Positions 8,307-17,096 are shown, numbered from the stretch's first letter. The stretch: 43,215 nucleotides of DNA from Bacteriovoracaceae bacterium UBA4573 (GCA_002387735.1 DGKJ01000003.1:1-43215), one strand, 5' to 3'. The notes: generated by a model not told the origin, from the sequence alone. A program made the numbers and translations.

Positions 8307-9689
8307 GTGAATCCAGTACGAATCTACGGTTTTCTGTTCTTCTGCGCCGTGACGCTGATCAACCCGCTGGGGAGTCGTCGCAGTGAGATCTGGGTCGATC
8401 CTAAGCTTGCAGTATTGGTGGCGATCGGAGTGTTTCAGTTTTTTTGGATCGCAATGGTGGTGCGAAGAAAAAAAAGCGAATTCTGGTCTCTTTTCGAGCA
8501 GGTGTTCAACCAACATAAATGGCTCTGGCTAACGTGGATTGCCGCGCTCGTGGTTGGGACTCTGAGTACGATATTGAGCCCATTTCCGGAGCGATCGTTT
8601 TGGGCGCACCCGGAGCTGCGGGACGGATTGTTTTTCTGGGCAGTGCTGTTGTTGGTAGCAGTTGGCGCCAGTTTCGTAGCACGGTTCAATTCCCAGGCAG
8701 TTAGATCGGCCGAGGCCGGAGTGGTTGCCGGGGTGGCACTCCATGCGCTGGTCATGATCGTTCAGGTCATAGACTGGCGCTTTGATTTCACGGCCACAAG
8801 TTTTGTAACAAATTCCGTTTACTCCGAAATGTTGGCCAGTACGGTTTGGAAAAGCCAAATGCCCATCGGGCTATACTTACACCGAGCGCAAGCTAGTTAC
8901 ATGGTAGGACTCACGGCGTTGTGTTTGCTGATTTATTTGCCGCGGATTACGGCATCGAAAAAAGAAAAACCGGTCTTGGTGTTTATCGGGCTTTTAATCT
9001 GCGTGTTAATTTTGGGGAACAGCCGAGGGGTTTTGATCCCATTTGCTTTGGCATTTCTGTTGATCCTTTGGCAGAAGCTGCAAAGTTTCGGAGTCAACCT
9101 GCGTAAGCAAGTGTGGAAGCGGGCCGCGGTACTTGGCTTAGCGGTAATTTTTTTTGCGACTACAATTGGTATTGTTTTCCAATTAAAGCGCCCGATTGTT
9201 CATGAAAGTGCCGGTAAGATCAATGTGATTTCAGGTGGTCGGTGGGAGTACTGGCAAAATTCGTTAAAACTTGTACGCGACCGCCCAGTGTTGGGGTGGG
9301 GGTTCAATGGTTACGGAGTCGGGGCTCCTACTCTTGAGCGTTGTGCCAGATCGGCTGGTAATAAAGTCACTGAAGTACTCGACTATAACTTCGTTTGCCA
9401 CATGGCCGATGGCAGCGTTCGAGTATTTCACAGTTTCGCAGCCAAAGCGCACAACTGGGTGTTAGACCAAATCGTTGCGTTTGGGTTGGACGGCGCTATC
9501 GCTTGGTTTTTATTTATTGGGAGTTTATTCGCAGCATTAATGCGCCAGGGACTTGCGGCCCTGGCGCTATATGCGTTTATCTATTTGTTATTTTGGTACG
9601 ATACGTCCATGACGACGCCGTGGCTATTTTTATTGGCAGCCACCCGTCCCAGCGGTGCCGCCATTGGGGCAGTTGATATATCCAAATAA
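8307..9689 (+). CDS. O-antigen ligase / Wzy-like polymerase family membrane protein
   Basis: About 460 residues with some ten membrane helices. The family pattern is seen in the C-terminal half: GNSRGVLIPFALAFLLIL, then RWEYWQNSLKLVRDRPVLGWGFNGYG, a periplasmic loop with HSFAAKAHNWVLDQIVAFGLDGAIAWF, and closing helices. WaaL/Wzy proteins join polyprenyl-linked sugars to lipid A core or to a growing chain. Wzy, WaaL and protein O-oligosaccharyltransferase (PglL) cannot be told apart here. The frame is open to a TTG at 8271 and has an ATG at 8301; I chose GTG 8307 because a good promoter places the transcript start there. No other LPS gene is adjacent. The 3' end overlaps the convergent secreted-protein gene by 60 bases. 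Confidence 0.8.
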   Translation: MNPVRIYGFLFFCAVTLINPLGSRRSEIWVDPKLAVLVAIGVFQFFWIAMVVRRKKSEFWSLFEQVFNQHKWLWLTWIAALVVGTLSTILSPFPERSFWAHPELRDGLFFWAVLLLVAVGASFVARFNSQAVRSAEAGVVAGVALHALVMIVQVIDWRFDFTATSFVTNSVYSEMLASTVWKSQMPIGLYLHRAQASYMVGLTALCLLIYLPRITASKKEKPVLVFIGLLICVLILGNSRGVLIPFALAFLLILWQKLQSFGVNLRKQVWKRAAVLGLAVIFFATTIGIVFQLKRPIVHESAGKINVISGGRWEYWQNSLKLVRDRPVLGWGFNGYGVGAPTLERCARSAGNKVTEVLDYNFVCHMADGSVRVFHSFAAKAHNWVLDQIVAFGLDGAIAWFLFIGSLFAALMRQGLAALALYAFIYLLFWYDTSMTTPWLFLLAATRPSGAAIGAVDISK

Positions 9690-11183
9690 ATCTTTTTCGA
9701 TGTCCATGGTAGTCGAAAAGGAAACGTAAGGGTGTCCTTGATCCATGCTCACCCTTAATTTACCAGCGTACGGCGTTGGATTTGCGCTTTGATCAAATCG
9801 AATAGAGATTGTGCATTGCGAATTGCCTGAAAGTGGCCCCGTGCAGGATTGAAGGACTACTATTCTAGGATCCGCAGGGACCACCTGAGTACTTACGATA
9901 CTTCCAGTATTCCCAAAGTTCTTAATCGTTACGGTTTTCGTCTGTGATTGGCTGGGTGCTACGTTGAACGCTATGGGGCCAGCAACGTCGTACCAATCTA
10001 GGTATCCCTGTTTTACCTTGTTCAACGAGCGGGATATTTTTTTCGAAAATATCTGACTGCCGTTTCCAACTTTAAAATAAATATTGCCGGCCACAGAAAG
10101 AGTACCCACCCCCCCTGCTGCGCCTCGTGCATCATAGTAGAATTCATCTGATTCGCCCGGGTTCAGTACCTTTTTGTCGTGCCCCGGACCAACTATAAAG
10201 AACGGTTCGACAAGTGCCTCCCCTGCCACCAAATGAAGCGACGAGGGCGTTCCGGATGCATTCACAAAAGTTATTGGTTGGTTGGTTATATTAGTTAAAC
10301 GTACTTTCGCATCGCTGAGTTTATTGGCGCATCGGGAGATGTTTCCGGTAAGTCCATGATATAAACACACTCCGAGATCCACGGACAGGCCGCTCGCCGA
10401 CAACGCGTTGGGTCCGCGGGTGGGGTCCACTACTGTTGTCGGGGGAGATGCTATAGGTGAAATGCCTATGCTGTTTTTGATTCCAGGCGACGCCGTATTC
10501 ATCACAGCACCTGGGTTTGCGATGGCAACTGGTGAAGTTTTTCCGCCAACGACAATGTTTGCACCAGCTTCGTTGTTCATAGAGTTTGTATCATTTTGCG
10601 CAATGAGTTTGACCGAAATCCGTGCGTCTTTATCGAAGCAGGGGCCAATTTGTTTTGGTTGTCCAAACCCTTGTTTGGCTGGCACCGATCCAAGCGCGAG
10701 AGTTTCTGGAGCGCCACCAGCGCTCGATAGTTCGGCGCGGGCATTTTCGGCTGCTGCAGAGCCATTATTTTTAAACATGATTAATACGGCTTTGCCGGGT
10801 TTTCCTCGATAGCTGCAATCGCGAATTTGTAGGGGTTTATGAATTTCGAGATCGGGGCCCATTTTTACTGCGCCAAACGGGCTAATTGCGGGTTTTACAG
10901 CATTTAGCGTTGGAGTAATGGCCGTTGGAACACCGACTGAGGGCGCTTTTACGGGGCTAGAGGGGGCCGACGCTGGTGCGAGCACAGTGGTCGGCGCGGT
11001 TACTGACGTTGTAGTCGAAGTCGAAGGGGCCGTAAGGGTTTTCGTGGCCGTGTTGGTCAGTGTTGTAGATGAACTGCCCGTTGGCGCAATCGCCGTGCTT
11101 GAAACTTTGGTTTGAGCTAGAACTGGTTGTGTAGAATACAAAAACAGACTAAGCGTGAAAAACGCCGTGGCGAATCGTAACAT
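9630..11183 (-). CDS. Secreted Thr/Ser-rich protein with CARDB-like and choice-of-anchor-like domains (hypothetical)
   Basis: A 517-residue exported protein. Signal peptide ends near PVLA (residue 23). Residues 25-95 are a low-complexity Thr/Ser/Ala/Pro linker. About 108-215 looks like a CARDB-type immunoglobulin fold (PDLEIHKPLQIRDC, AVLIMFKNNGSAAAENARAEL). A middle unit has further Cys residues (LGVCLYHGLTGNISRCANKLSDAKVRLTNI). The last 110 residues resemble ASPM-SPD-2-Hydin or choice-of-anchor D folds (IAFNVAPSQSQTKTVTIKNFGNTGSIVSTQV ... CTGPLSGNSQCTISIRF). No enzyme motif is visible, so a surface or extracellular adhesion role is guesswork. A promoter-like TTGCTT-16-TACAAT lies 25 bases upstream with AAGGGGA as ribosome site. 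The gene downstream of the same promoter region is convergent, so it is probably monocistronic. Confidence 0.7.
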   Translation of the reverse strand: MLRFATAFFTLSLFLYSTQPVLAQTKVSSTAIAPTGSSSTTLTNTATKTLTAPSTSTTTSVTAPTTVLAPASAPSSPVKAPSVGVPTAITPTLNAVKPAISPFGAVKMGPDLEIHKPLQIRDCSYRGKPGKAVLIMFKNNGSAAAENARAELSSAGGAPETLALGSVPAKQGFGQPKQIGPCFDKDARISVKLIAQNDTNSMNNEAGANIVVGGKTSPVAIANPGAVMNTASPGIKNSIGISPIASPPTTVVDPTRGPNALSASGLSVDLGVCLYHGLTGNISRCANKLSDAKVRLTNITNQPITFVNASGTPSSLHLVAGEALVEPFFIVGPGHDKKVLNPGESDEFYYDARGAAGGVGTLSVAGNIYFKVGNGSQIFSKKISRSLNKVKQGYLDWYDVAGPIAFNVAPSQSQTKTVTIKNFGNTGSIVSTQVVPADPRIVVLQSCTGPLSGNSQCTISIRFDQSANPTPYAGKLRVSMDQGHPYVSFSTTMDIEKDLFGYINCPNGGTAGTGGCQ

Positions 11184-11208
11184 TTAGTGGTCCCCTTTGA
11201 ATGGCAAA

Positions 11209-11236
11209 ATTGTAGCTATTTCAGACCCGAAAGCAA
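11209..11236 (-). promoter_or_regulatory. Putative sigma-70 promoter of the secreted Thr-rich protein
   Basis: Read on the - strand: TTGCTT (11236-11231), 16-base spacer, TACAAT (11214-11209). It leaves a leader of about 18-20 bases holding AAGGGGA before the ATG at 11183. This is an ordinary led transcript, unlike the leaderless cases elsewhere in the window. Confidence 0.4.
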
Positions 11237-11278
11237 CCGTGTCAAATAAACTCATTCGAAAGCGGACCCGAGACCTAG

Positions 11279-11677
11279 CTAGTTGTTATTTGGATTTTGG
11301 ACCGATGCGGGTCTTGGACAGCCGTTGCAGGCCGCCTGGACTAGCTGTTGTTCTAGAATCTGTCTCTTGTTGGCCATGGTTTCGACCCTAGTGCTTAACA
11401 CCAGGATATTAGAAGAAATTTTTACCTTTTTCGAAACGTCTCGCGGGTTAATCGACGCGAGTGCTCTTTTGTTCGATTCGAGTAGGTCGTTTGTACGAGT
11501 AGTTTCGGCTTCGACCCCTCTTGCCTCGGCAAGGAGATCAAAACACCGCGAACAGTCGATGGCAAAGGCGGGTGTGGTAAGCCAAATAAAGGCCGCGACC
11601 AGAGATAGCCGCATTAGGCTGCCCGGTAACAAATAACTCGGAAATTTTGGCCACTGAAAACTTTGCCATACTCGCAT
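11279..11677 (-). CDS. Small exported helical protein with two CxxC motifs (hypothetical)
   Basis: The product is 132 residues from the ATG at 11677, or 111 from an in-frame ATG at 11614. The second start gives a compact signal peptide (MRLSLVAAFIWLTTPAFA), but the first has GGGGGA eleven bases upstream, so both are possible. The mature part is about 90 residues: a CSRC motif at its beginning, a long charged helical stretch likely to form a hairpin or coiled coil, and CNGC near the end. Neither CxxC is followed by His, so it is not a c-type cytochrome. The pairing of two CX2C motifs on two helices suggests disulfide staples or metal binding. I recognise no family. It lies 95 bases upstream of, and on the same strand as, the secreted Thr-rich protein. 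Confidence 0.6.
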   Translation of the reverse strand: MRVWQSFQWPKFPSYLLPGSLMRLSLVAAFIWLTTPAFAIDCSRCFDLLAEARGVEAETTRTNDLLESNKRALASINPRDVSKKVKISSNILVLSTRVETMANKRQILEQQLVQAACNGCPRPASVQNPNNN

Positions 11678-11746
11678 GCGGCGGAGTGTCCCCCTTATAC
11701 TTAAAGGAATATCGGTCGTTTTATTTTAAAAGTTGAGGAACCGTCG

Positions 11747-13123
11747 TTGACCTATTTCGGGTTGGTTATCTTCCTGCTTTCTACCAGTGTGCTCCATGCC
11801 TCGCCCACCCGTGGTCTGGCTTCGCTCGAACTGTTAACAGTCGAAAAAGCCGTAGCTAAAGCCTTGCAACGTAGCCCCACATTGCTCGACCGCAAACTCG
11901 ATCAAGAGTCGCGAGAAATTACTTACGAAAATGCTTGGAAAAGATTTTACCTGCCAAACGTGTCTTTAGGGGCAGCCGCGAGTTCAGCACTTTCAGTGGG
12001 TCAAATGCCCGGTAGCGCAACGAGTGTTACGGGTCGAACCGCTCTAGACCGAGGAACACCTGCATCCGCCATAGCGGTGAGTGTAGGGGAATACACGCTC
12101 TATAATTTCGGTCGTGACAAAGATATCTACGAACTCGCAAAAAAAAATTATGAACGAAGTGGCCAGACCATGAAGGAAACCGAGCGGGCCGTTCGATTTG
12201 ATACGATTCGTAAATTTTTTTCCGTAAGGACCACGCAAGATCTCCTAGACGTCGCACAACGTTCCGTAGAGTCTGCGGAAGCGATTTATGAGTTGGTTAA
12301 AAGTCGAGTGCCGTTAGGTAAAGCCACTAGCACCGACTTATCTTCAGCAGAAGTCGATCTAATTAATTCTAAAAACGCCTTAATTCAGGCTGAAATCTCC
12401 GCACGACAAACTTTGTGGGACCTTAACCGTGCGATGGGGGAACCCATCGATCGAACCTACAAAATTCACGCTGATCTTAAGGCCAAGAAGTTGCGAATGA
12501 CTCTCGAAGAAGCAGTTGCGATGTATAAAGAGAATTCCCCAGCAATTAAAGACGCCAAACTTGCTCTCGAGAGTGCAAAGCTAAATCTTCGTTATGTCGA
12601 AAAAAGTTTACTGCCGCTCCCAACACTGAAGTTTTCGGGACTTACATTTGGTTACACGTTCGGCCCTACTCAAACCACGTTAAATCGAACTACCAGCAAC
12701 AACGGAAATTTCAACATTACCGCTGCCATGAGCATTTCGATTCCGCTTATTGGTGACGGCGGTTTTTTCGCACAGCGGCAAATTCGTGATGCGGAGATCA
12801 GTGTCGAACGTGCGGAGCTCTCTTTTAGAAACGCTGCTAACCAAACCGAAATTGATGTGCGAGCCCTTTGGGGACGTATCCAAGATCAATTAAAAACAAT
12901 CAATCTGAACGAACGAAAATTTCAGGAGGCCGCGAATGTATTCGATTCGGTGCTGCAGCAGGTTCAACGCAGTACCGTGGTAAATCGTCTCGAAATTAAA
13001 GACGGTATTGAACAAGTACGTTTAGCCGAACAAGATCTCTCTAGCGCCATCTTAACTTACTACGATCTACAGTACATCCTTGCTAGCACGCTAGGGGTAG
13101 ACGAACTTCCGGAGGAACCATGA
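11747..13123 (+). CDS. TolC family outer-membrane channel
   Basis: A 458-residue protein with a signal peptide (cleavage near VLHA, about residue 18) and the TolC/OEP fold: two homologous halves, each two strands and long coiled-coil helices. Typical starts of the halves are LLTVEKAVAKALQRSPTLLDRKLDQE and MTLEEAVAMYKENSPAIKDAKLALESAKLNL. The end, YYDLQYILASTLG, is also family-like. TolC proteins form trimeric exit ducts for RND, MFS or ABC pumps. The start is TTG with GAGGAA seven bases upstream. It is coupled by ATGA to a small barrel protein and probably to the HAMP mini-protein behind that. No adaptor or inner-membrane pump is next to it; the closest pump is the MMPL exporter about 5.5 kb upstream. 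Confidence 0.85.
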   Translation: MTYFGLVIFLLSTSVLHASPTRGLASLELLTVEKAVAKALQRSPTLLDRKLDQESREITYENAWKRFYLPNVSLGAAASSALSVGQMPGSATSVTGRTALDRGTPASAIAVSVGEYTLYNFGRDKDIYELAKKNYERSGQTMKETERAVRFDTIRKFFSVRTTQDLLDVAQRSVESAEAIYELVKSRVPLGKATSTDLSSAEVDLINSKNALIQAEISARQTLWDLNRAMGEPIDRTYKIHADLKAKKLRMTLEEAVAMYKENSPAIKDAKLALESAKLNLRYVEKSLLPLPTLKFSGLTFGYTFGPTQTTLNRTTSNNGNFNITAAMSISIPLIGDGGFFAQRQIRDAEISVERAELSFRNAANQTEIDVRALWGRIQDQLKTINLNERKFQEAANVFDSVLQQVQRSTVVNRLEIKDGIEQVRLAEQDLSSAILTYYDLQYILASTLGVDELPEEP

Positions 13124-13887
13124 ATAGGTTAAACACGAATTCTCGCACCTCCAATTGCCTATTGTTTTTCTTCGTCGCGCTCACGGTGTGCCAGTTCTAT
13201 TCGATTGCTTACGGGCAAACGCCTCCGTCACGTACACTTTCAACTGGGCGTCCGAGTTCGGCGAATTCTACGTTACCTGCGACGACTATGCCGGTGCCCG
13301 AACCCACGGCCGTGGAAACCCGCAATAAGTCCAAATGGTTTTTAAAAACGGATTACCTTGGCGTGCTCGCGAGTCACAGCGCTAGTGGAGTGACTCTGTC
13401 GGCCGGGCGCTTGCTTAAACACACCTGGCTCGACGCCTGGTTGCTTTATACGTCTGGTAATTACGGCGCATTTAATATCAATCAGTCCAGTGCCACGGTT
13501 AATGTGCAGGAAGGAAGTGCGTCTTACGATCGCGAAGTCGAGCGTTATCGTGCTGCAACGGGTCGAGTAAATTTATTTTCTGCTGGGCCCGGTTTGGGAA
13601 TGATGTTTAAATTGTTCGAGAGTGAGCGTTGGGTGGAGTGGGGCCATTTTGGTCTCGGGTATGCTCGATTTTCAGATGGTGCCAATTCGCTTGAGTTCAA
13701 AGGTGCTTTGGCGCGCATGCAAGGTGGAGTGGGATATCGCTTAGATCCGGTGATGCTGAGTCTAGGTTTGAGTTGGAACCTATCCTACGTGCAGCGGATA
13801 TCGAGTCCCTACGAAATGCCTCATGACAATTTTTTGCCTCTCCAGTGGTGGGGCGTGCACGTTGGTTTTTCATATTGGATTCGTTAA
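13120..13887 (+). CDS. Putative small outer-membrane barrel protein (hypothetical)
   Basis: 255 residues with a signal peptide (hydrophobic LLFFFVALTVCQF, cleavage near IAYG, about residue 33) and a Ser/Thr/Pro-rich linker to about 70. The remaining 180 residues are alternating strands (WFLKTDYLGVLASHS, TLSAGRLLKHTWLDAWLLYTSGNYG, GVGYRLDPVMLSLGLSWNLSYV) ending in VHVGFSYWIR, as in an eight-to-ten-stranded outer-membrane barrel. No named family is recognised. The ATG overlaps the tolC stop (ATGA), so the two are made together. The next gene, the HAMP mini-protein, follows after nine bases, which suggests a three-gene unit spanning outer and inner membranes. Confidence 0.65.
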   Translation: MNRLNTNSRTSNCLLFFFVALTVCQFYSIAYGQTPPSRTLSTGRPSSANSTLPATTMPVPEPTAVETRNKSKWFLKTDYLGVLASHSASGVTLSAGRLLKHTWLDAWLLYTSGNYGAFNINQSSATVNVQEGSASYDREVERYRAATGRVNLFSAGPGLGMMFKLFESERWVEWGHFGLGYARFSDGANSLEFKGALARMQGGVGYRLDPVMLSLGLSWNLSYVQRISSPYEMPHDNFLPLQWWGVHVGFSYWIR

Positions 13888-13896
13888 GGAGAAAAA

Positions 13897-14346
13897 ATGT
13901 TTCTTAAAAATCGCCGAGCGATCAAAAATTTTCTAATATTCAGTGACTTTCAGGCGCGCTACATTTTTTGGATGGTTCTCTCCGGTATCTTGTTGGTCGG
14001 AATCAATACCGGAATTTTTTACAGTTTTATGTCAGAAAACTACGCCATTTTGGTAGATCTTTCGCCAATGACTCAGGAAGCAAAAGACTTGATGTACGCC
14101 GAATTAAATAAAATTGTATGGCTCCTGCTTGGGTCGAGTGTGGGAGTTCTGGCTTTATTGGCTATTCTGGCACTCGTATTTTCCCACCGCGCGGCGGGTC
14201 CAATGTTCAATTTTATGAAAACATTTGAAGCCATAAAAAAAGGTGATCGAAATGTAAGAGTACGATTGCGACCGAACGATCATTTTCAAGAAGTAGCCCG
14301 CGAGTTCAACGAAATGATGGACTCCATTACGAGTCCAAAATCCTAA
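13897..14346 (+). CDS. Stand-alone HAMP-domain membrane protein (paralogue 2)
   Basis: 149 residues with the same plan as the protein at 6308-6772: FQARYIFWMVLSGILLVGINTGIFYSF as helix 1 (matching FQGRYVSWVAFSGAMLLVTNVTIFYVF), a 25-residue outer loop, helix 2 at about 70-93, then a single HAMP linker SHRAAGPMFNFMKTFEAIKKGDRNVRVRLRPNDHFQEVAREFNEMMD. There is no kinase, cyclase or methyl-accepting part. AAGGAGA lies seven bases before the ATG, and it is nine bases behind the barrel gene, so it is probably co-expressed with tolC. The gene ends ten bases from the convergent inositol-lipid operon. Function unknown; sensing or adaptor role is inferred from the HAMP domain. Confidence 0.8.
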   Translation: MFLKNRRAIKNFLIFSDFQARYIFWMVLSGILLVGINTGIFYSFMSENYAILVDLSPMTQEAKDLMYAELNKIVWLLLGSSVGVLALLAILALVFSHRAAGPMFNFMKTFEAIKKGDRNVRVRLRPNDHFQEVAREFNEMMDSITSPKS

Positions 14347-14356
14347 GTAGAGAGTT

Positions 14357-15814
14357 TTACCAATCGCGCAACATTTTTACGCTAGGGTTATTGGGTCGGT
14401 AGTCAACCCATGGCCCAACAACCTTGATAAATCCAAACTCCGGAGCATTGATTAGATCTTGAATAAGCTGTGGAGGATTAGAAAAATCAGTCGTCCAGGT
14501 TAAATTCGAATCGTAATAGGTCAGTACGCAAAAGTGGTTTTTCCAGCAATCTCTTCTAAGTTTTAACTGCTTAAACATCACGTCGTGTTCGGTGTTCGAT
14601 GCGGGTCCATAGATGCGTTTTAAGTAGAACTGGTAGGTGCCTGCTCCGTCGATGATTAAGATGTTATCACCAGAATTTGACTGCGGGCCGAAAGTGGCCA
14701 CGACGTCTCGGTACTGATGAAAGGCAACGTCCGGAAAGGGCGGCATTTTAAAAACGGTAGACCGCACCCAGGGCCGAGCTCCTGCGAACCAAGCGGTCAA
14801 AAGAATCACCAGGCTCGTGATTGGTAGGGCTTTCCGATTGTGGCGCGCTTGATCGATGATAAACAACAAACCAAGGGCGCAAATTGCGAGAAATCCGGTC
14901 GTAGCGGCCACTACTTGTCGCGGGAAATAAGCGTATTTTCCAACTACGAGAGCGGCCACTGGTCCACCAACCGTAAGTCCGAAATAAAGCAAAATTCGGC
15001 CGAGGTTTGAACGATTTGTGCGAATCGAAGCAACGATGCCAACTAGAAACAGCGGAAGAAACAAAAACGAAGCTTTGTGAGGGTTCCCCAATACGCCGGC
15101 TGTTTGTCGAACGAATTCCCCAAGTGGTGGGAGCAATAAGTTACTAGACCATCCCGAAAATTCTCCGCTGTGAAACTTCATGTAGGTCGCGGTGAAGGCC
15201 ACACTATAAACAAAAGTGATTCCGGCCCAGAGACGATCTTTTCGAAATAGCTGCGCAACGAGCAAAAATAGAAGTCCGTAGACGTGAGTAAAAAACGTCT
15301 GCACCCGCATTAACCACAACTCACTACGGGTAAAAACCGTACGTTCAAACATGGTTAAATACAAAAACGTACCAGCAAGAAATAGCGCGCTGTAGGGCCG
15401 GGCTTGAGTGGAGTGGCTTGTGAGCGAAGCTGAAAACAGTGTGAAGAACCACAGGTAAGGTGTTCGTGATTTAAACGAAAGCCAGAGTGCGAGCAATCCC
15501 TGGAGTAACGCAAAACTCCTGAGCCAGAGTTCTAAAGGAAGAAAGTTTGAAAAAACTTTTTTGACGCCGTAGAGAAAAACAATTTCGCCGGGAGTAAAAG
15601 GGCTGGGCTCCGAAAACACGCCTTTGAGTGCGAGCCATAAGCTGCCGAGCTCTACGTGTTCAATGCGGGAGAGTTCATCCATCCAGAGTGAACGACCGGT
15701 GGCAAGCCAAGCGTGTAGTGCGAACCAAAGGCCTATAATGACCAAGATTGTTTTTTTTGAATCGACCAACGGTGGAATTAATCCGACACGATAGGCGCTA
15801 GATCTGCCATTCAC
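14357..15814 (-). CDS. GT39-like membrane glycosyltransferase (GT-C fold)
   Basis: 485 residues, about ten membrane helices in the first 340, then a soluble C-terminal domain of about 140. The first outer loop holds LWMDELSR (Asp46-Glu47), matching the catalytic acidic pair that GT-C enzymes such as ArnT and protein mannosyltransferases carry there. FSASLTSHSTQARPYSALFLAGTFLY is also typical of this group, where H-x-x-R-PY often follows. These enzymes take a sugar from a polyprenyl phosphate donor and place it on a lipid or protein outside the inner membrane. It is the last gene of the inositol-lipid operon and overlaps the aminotransferase by 17 bases. With GtrA upstream, glycosylation of the inositol lipid head group is a reasonable guess, not shown. 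Confidence 0.7.
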   Translation of the reverse strand: MNGRSSAYRVGLIPPLVDSKKTILVIIGLWFALHAWLATGRSLWMDELSRIEHVELGSLWLALKGVFSEPSPFTPGEIVFLYGVKKVFSNFLPLELWLRSFALLQGLLALWLSFKSRTPYLWFFTLFSASLTSHSTQARPYSALFLAGTFLYLTMFERTVFTRSELWLMRVQTFFTHVYGLLFLLVAQLFRKDRLWAGITFVYSVAFTATYMKFHSGEFSGWSSNLLLPPLGEFVRQTAGVLGNPHKASFLFLPLFLVGIVASIRTNRSNLGRILLYFGLTVGGPVAALVVGKYAYFPRQVVAATTGFLAICALGLLFIIDQARHNRKALPITSLVILLTAWFAGARPWVRSTVFKMPPFPDVAFHQYRDVVATFGPQSNSGDNILIIDGAGTYQFYLKRIYGPASNTEHDVMFKQLKLRRDCWKNHFCVLTYYDSNLTWTTDFSNPPQLIQDLINAPEFGFIKVVGPWVDYRPNNPSVKMLRDW

Positions 15815-17096
15815 GAAGTGTTTCCTCTAGCAAATCTAGGCCGCGGTTGAGTTCTTCCGCGTTAATTGAAAGTGCTGGTTGAAATCGAACCGAAGCGGCG
15901 TAGGTCATTGCTAGTACGCCTTTTTCGACACCAGCCTTAAAAAGCGATTCAGTTTTCTCTTTGGCAATTGGTGTTTTTGTTGTGTGATCTTTGACAAGTT
16001 CCATAGCAAGAAACAAACCCTTACCTCGCACGTCGCCTATAAAGTCGAACTGCGATTTCCACTTTTGAAGCCTAGCTAGAAAAATCTCACCCTGTGCCCG
16101 CGAGTTCTCGACCAGTTTTTCGTCTACAATTGTTTGAATACTTGCCAGCGCAGCTGCCGCAGCAAGCGGGTTGCCGCCGTAACTTGAGGAACTTCCCGAA
16201 GGAATGGCAAATGGTTTTGCGTCTGCTATTTCGGCGCGGCAAGCGAGCATAGAGAGCGGAAACCCACTAGCAACCCCTTTTCCTAGAGTCATGATGTCGG
16301 CTTCGACGCCCACTTCCGGTGATGCAAACATGGTTCCGGTACGACCAAATCCAGTGATCATTTCATCGCAAATCAAAAGCGCGCCAAACTCTTTAGCGAT
16401 TGAGGCGATAGCGGACAGCCATTCCTTCGGAGGTGGAATGTTGCCGGCCGTGCCCTGCATGGGTTCAACGATTATTGCTGCGAGGGCACCGGAGCTTTGC
16501 TGTTTTATGGTGTCGCGAGTGAACTCTGCACACAGCATGCCGCACGAAGGGTATTTGAGTTTGAAGGGGCAGCGGTAGCAGTTGGCAAAAGGAGCAGAAA
16601 TATTGCCAGGGGGGAACGGTCCGAGTCCTTGTTTGGCGGTCGAACCCATGAGCGCCATGGTTCCCATCGTTTTTCCGTGAAAGGCCCCCCAAAAACTTAG
16701 AAATTCCCATTTTTTGGTGTGAGACTTTGCGAGGCGGAGCGCCGCTTCGACCGCTTCACTCCCGCCTGAATACAACTGCACTCGAGAAAGGTGTTTAGGC
16801 AAAACTTTGGCGAGCAATTCCAAAAGCTCGACCCGAACTTCAGTTGTAAAACTACCAATGGTCAGCTCGTCGAGTTGTTGTTTCAAGCGGGCGACATACT
16901 TGGGGTGGCAGTGACCCAGAGCGTTCACGCCAATTCCCCCAATGAGGTCGATGTATTCGCGACCCTCGACGTCCCATAGTTTGGAGCCCCGGCCCTTTTT
17001 CATTGCGCGATCGGCGAGGATTGCGAAGTTTTGCAGTCCGGGCGTTAGGTGGCGGTTTTCAGTTTCGCGCAAATGTTTAGATGTAGGTGTTTTCAT
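15798..17096 (-). CDS. Class III PLP-dependent aminotransferase (acetylornithine/4-aminobutyrate aminotransferase family)
   Basis: 432 residues from the ATG at 17096, which has AGGG five bases upstream; the frame extends to 17183 but without a better start. Class III features are clear: GGIGVNALGHCHP near the N terminus, YSGGSEAVEAALRLAK, the PLP-phosphate and ring contacts IICDEM-type (LICDEMITGFGRTG, Asp244), and the Schiff-base lysine Lys273 in MTLGKGVASGFPLSM. A cluster of four Cys (173, 176, 185, 189; NCYRCPFKLKYPSCGMLC) is typical of one subgroup of 4-aminobutyrate/ornithine-type enzymes. The amino acceptor cannot be read from sequence. Its place between gtrA and a GT39 gene, with overlaps on both sides (20 and 17 bases), suggests a part in making or modifying a lipid head group, or an unrelated passenger. 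Confidence 0.85.
   Translation of the reverse strand: MKTPTSKHLRETENRHLTPGLQNFAILADRAMKKGRGSKLWDVEGREYIDLIGGIGVNALGHCHPKYVARLKQQLDELTIGSFTTEVRVELLELLAKVLPKHLSRVQLYSGGSEAVEAALRLAKSHTKKWEFLSFWGAFHGKTMGTMALMGSTAKQGLGPFPPGNISAPFANCYRCPFKLKYPSCGMLCAEFTRDTIKQQSSGALAAIIVEPMQGTAGNIPPPKEWLSAIASIAKEFGALLICDEMITGFGRTGTMFASPEVGVEADIMTLGKGVASGFPLSMLACRAEIADAKPFAIPSGSSSSYGGNPLAAAAALASIQTIVDEKLVENSRAQGEIFLARLQKWKSQFDFIGDVRGKGLFLAMELVKDHTTKTPIAKEKTESLFKAGVEKGVLAMTYAASVRFQPALSINAEELNRGLDLLEETLREWQI

Noticed and set aside
10408..10812. 134-codon frame on the + strand
   Set aside because: Antisense to the secreted Thr-rich protein, no promoter or ribosome site.
11279..11677. c-type cytochrome
   Set aside because: Neither CxxC motif is followed by histidine.
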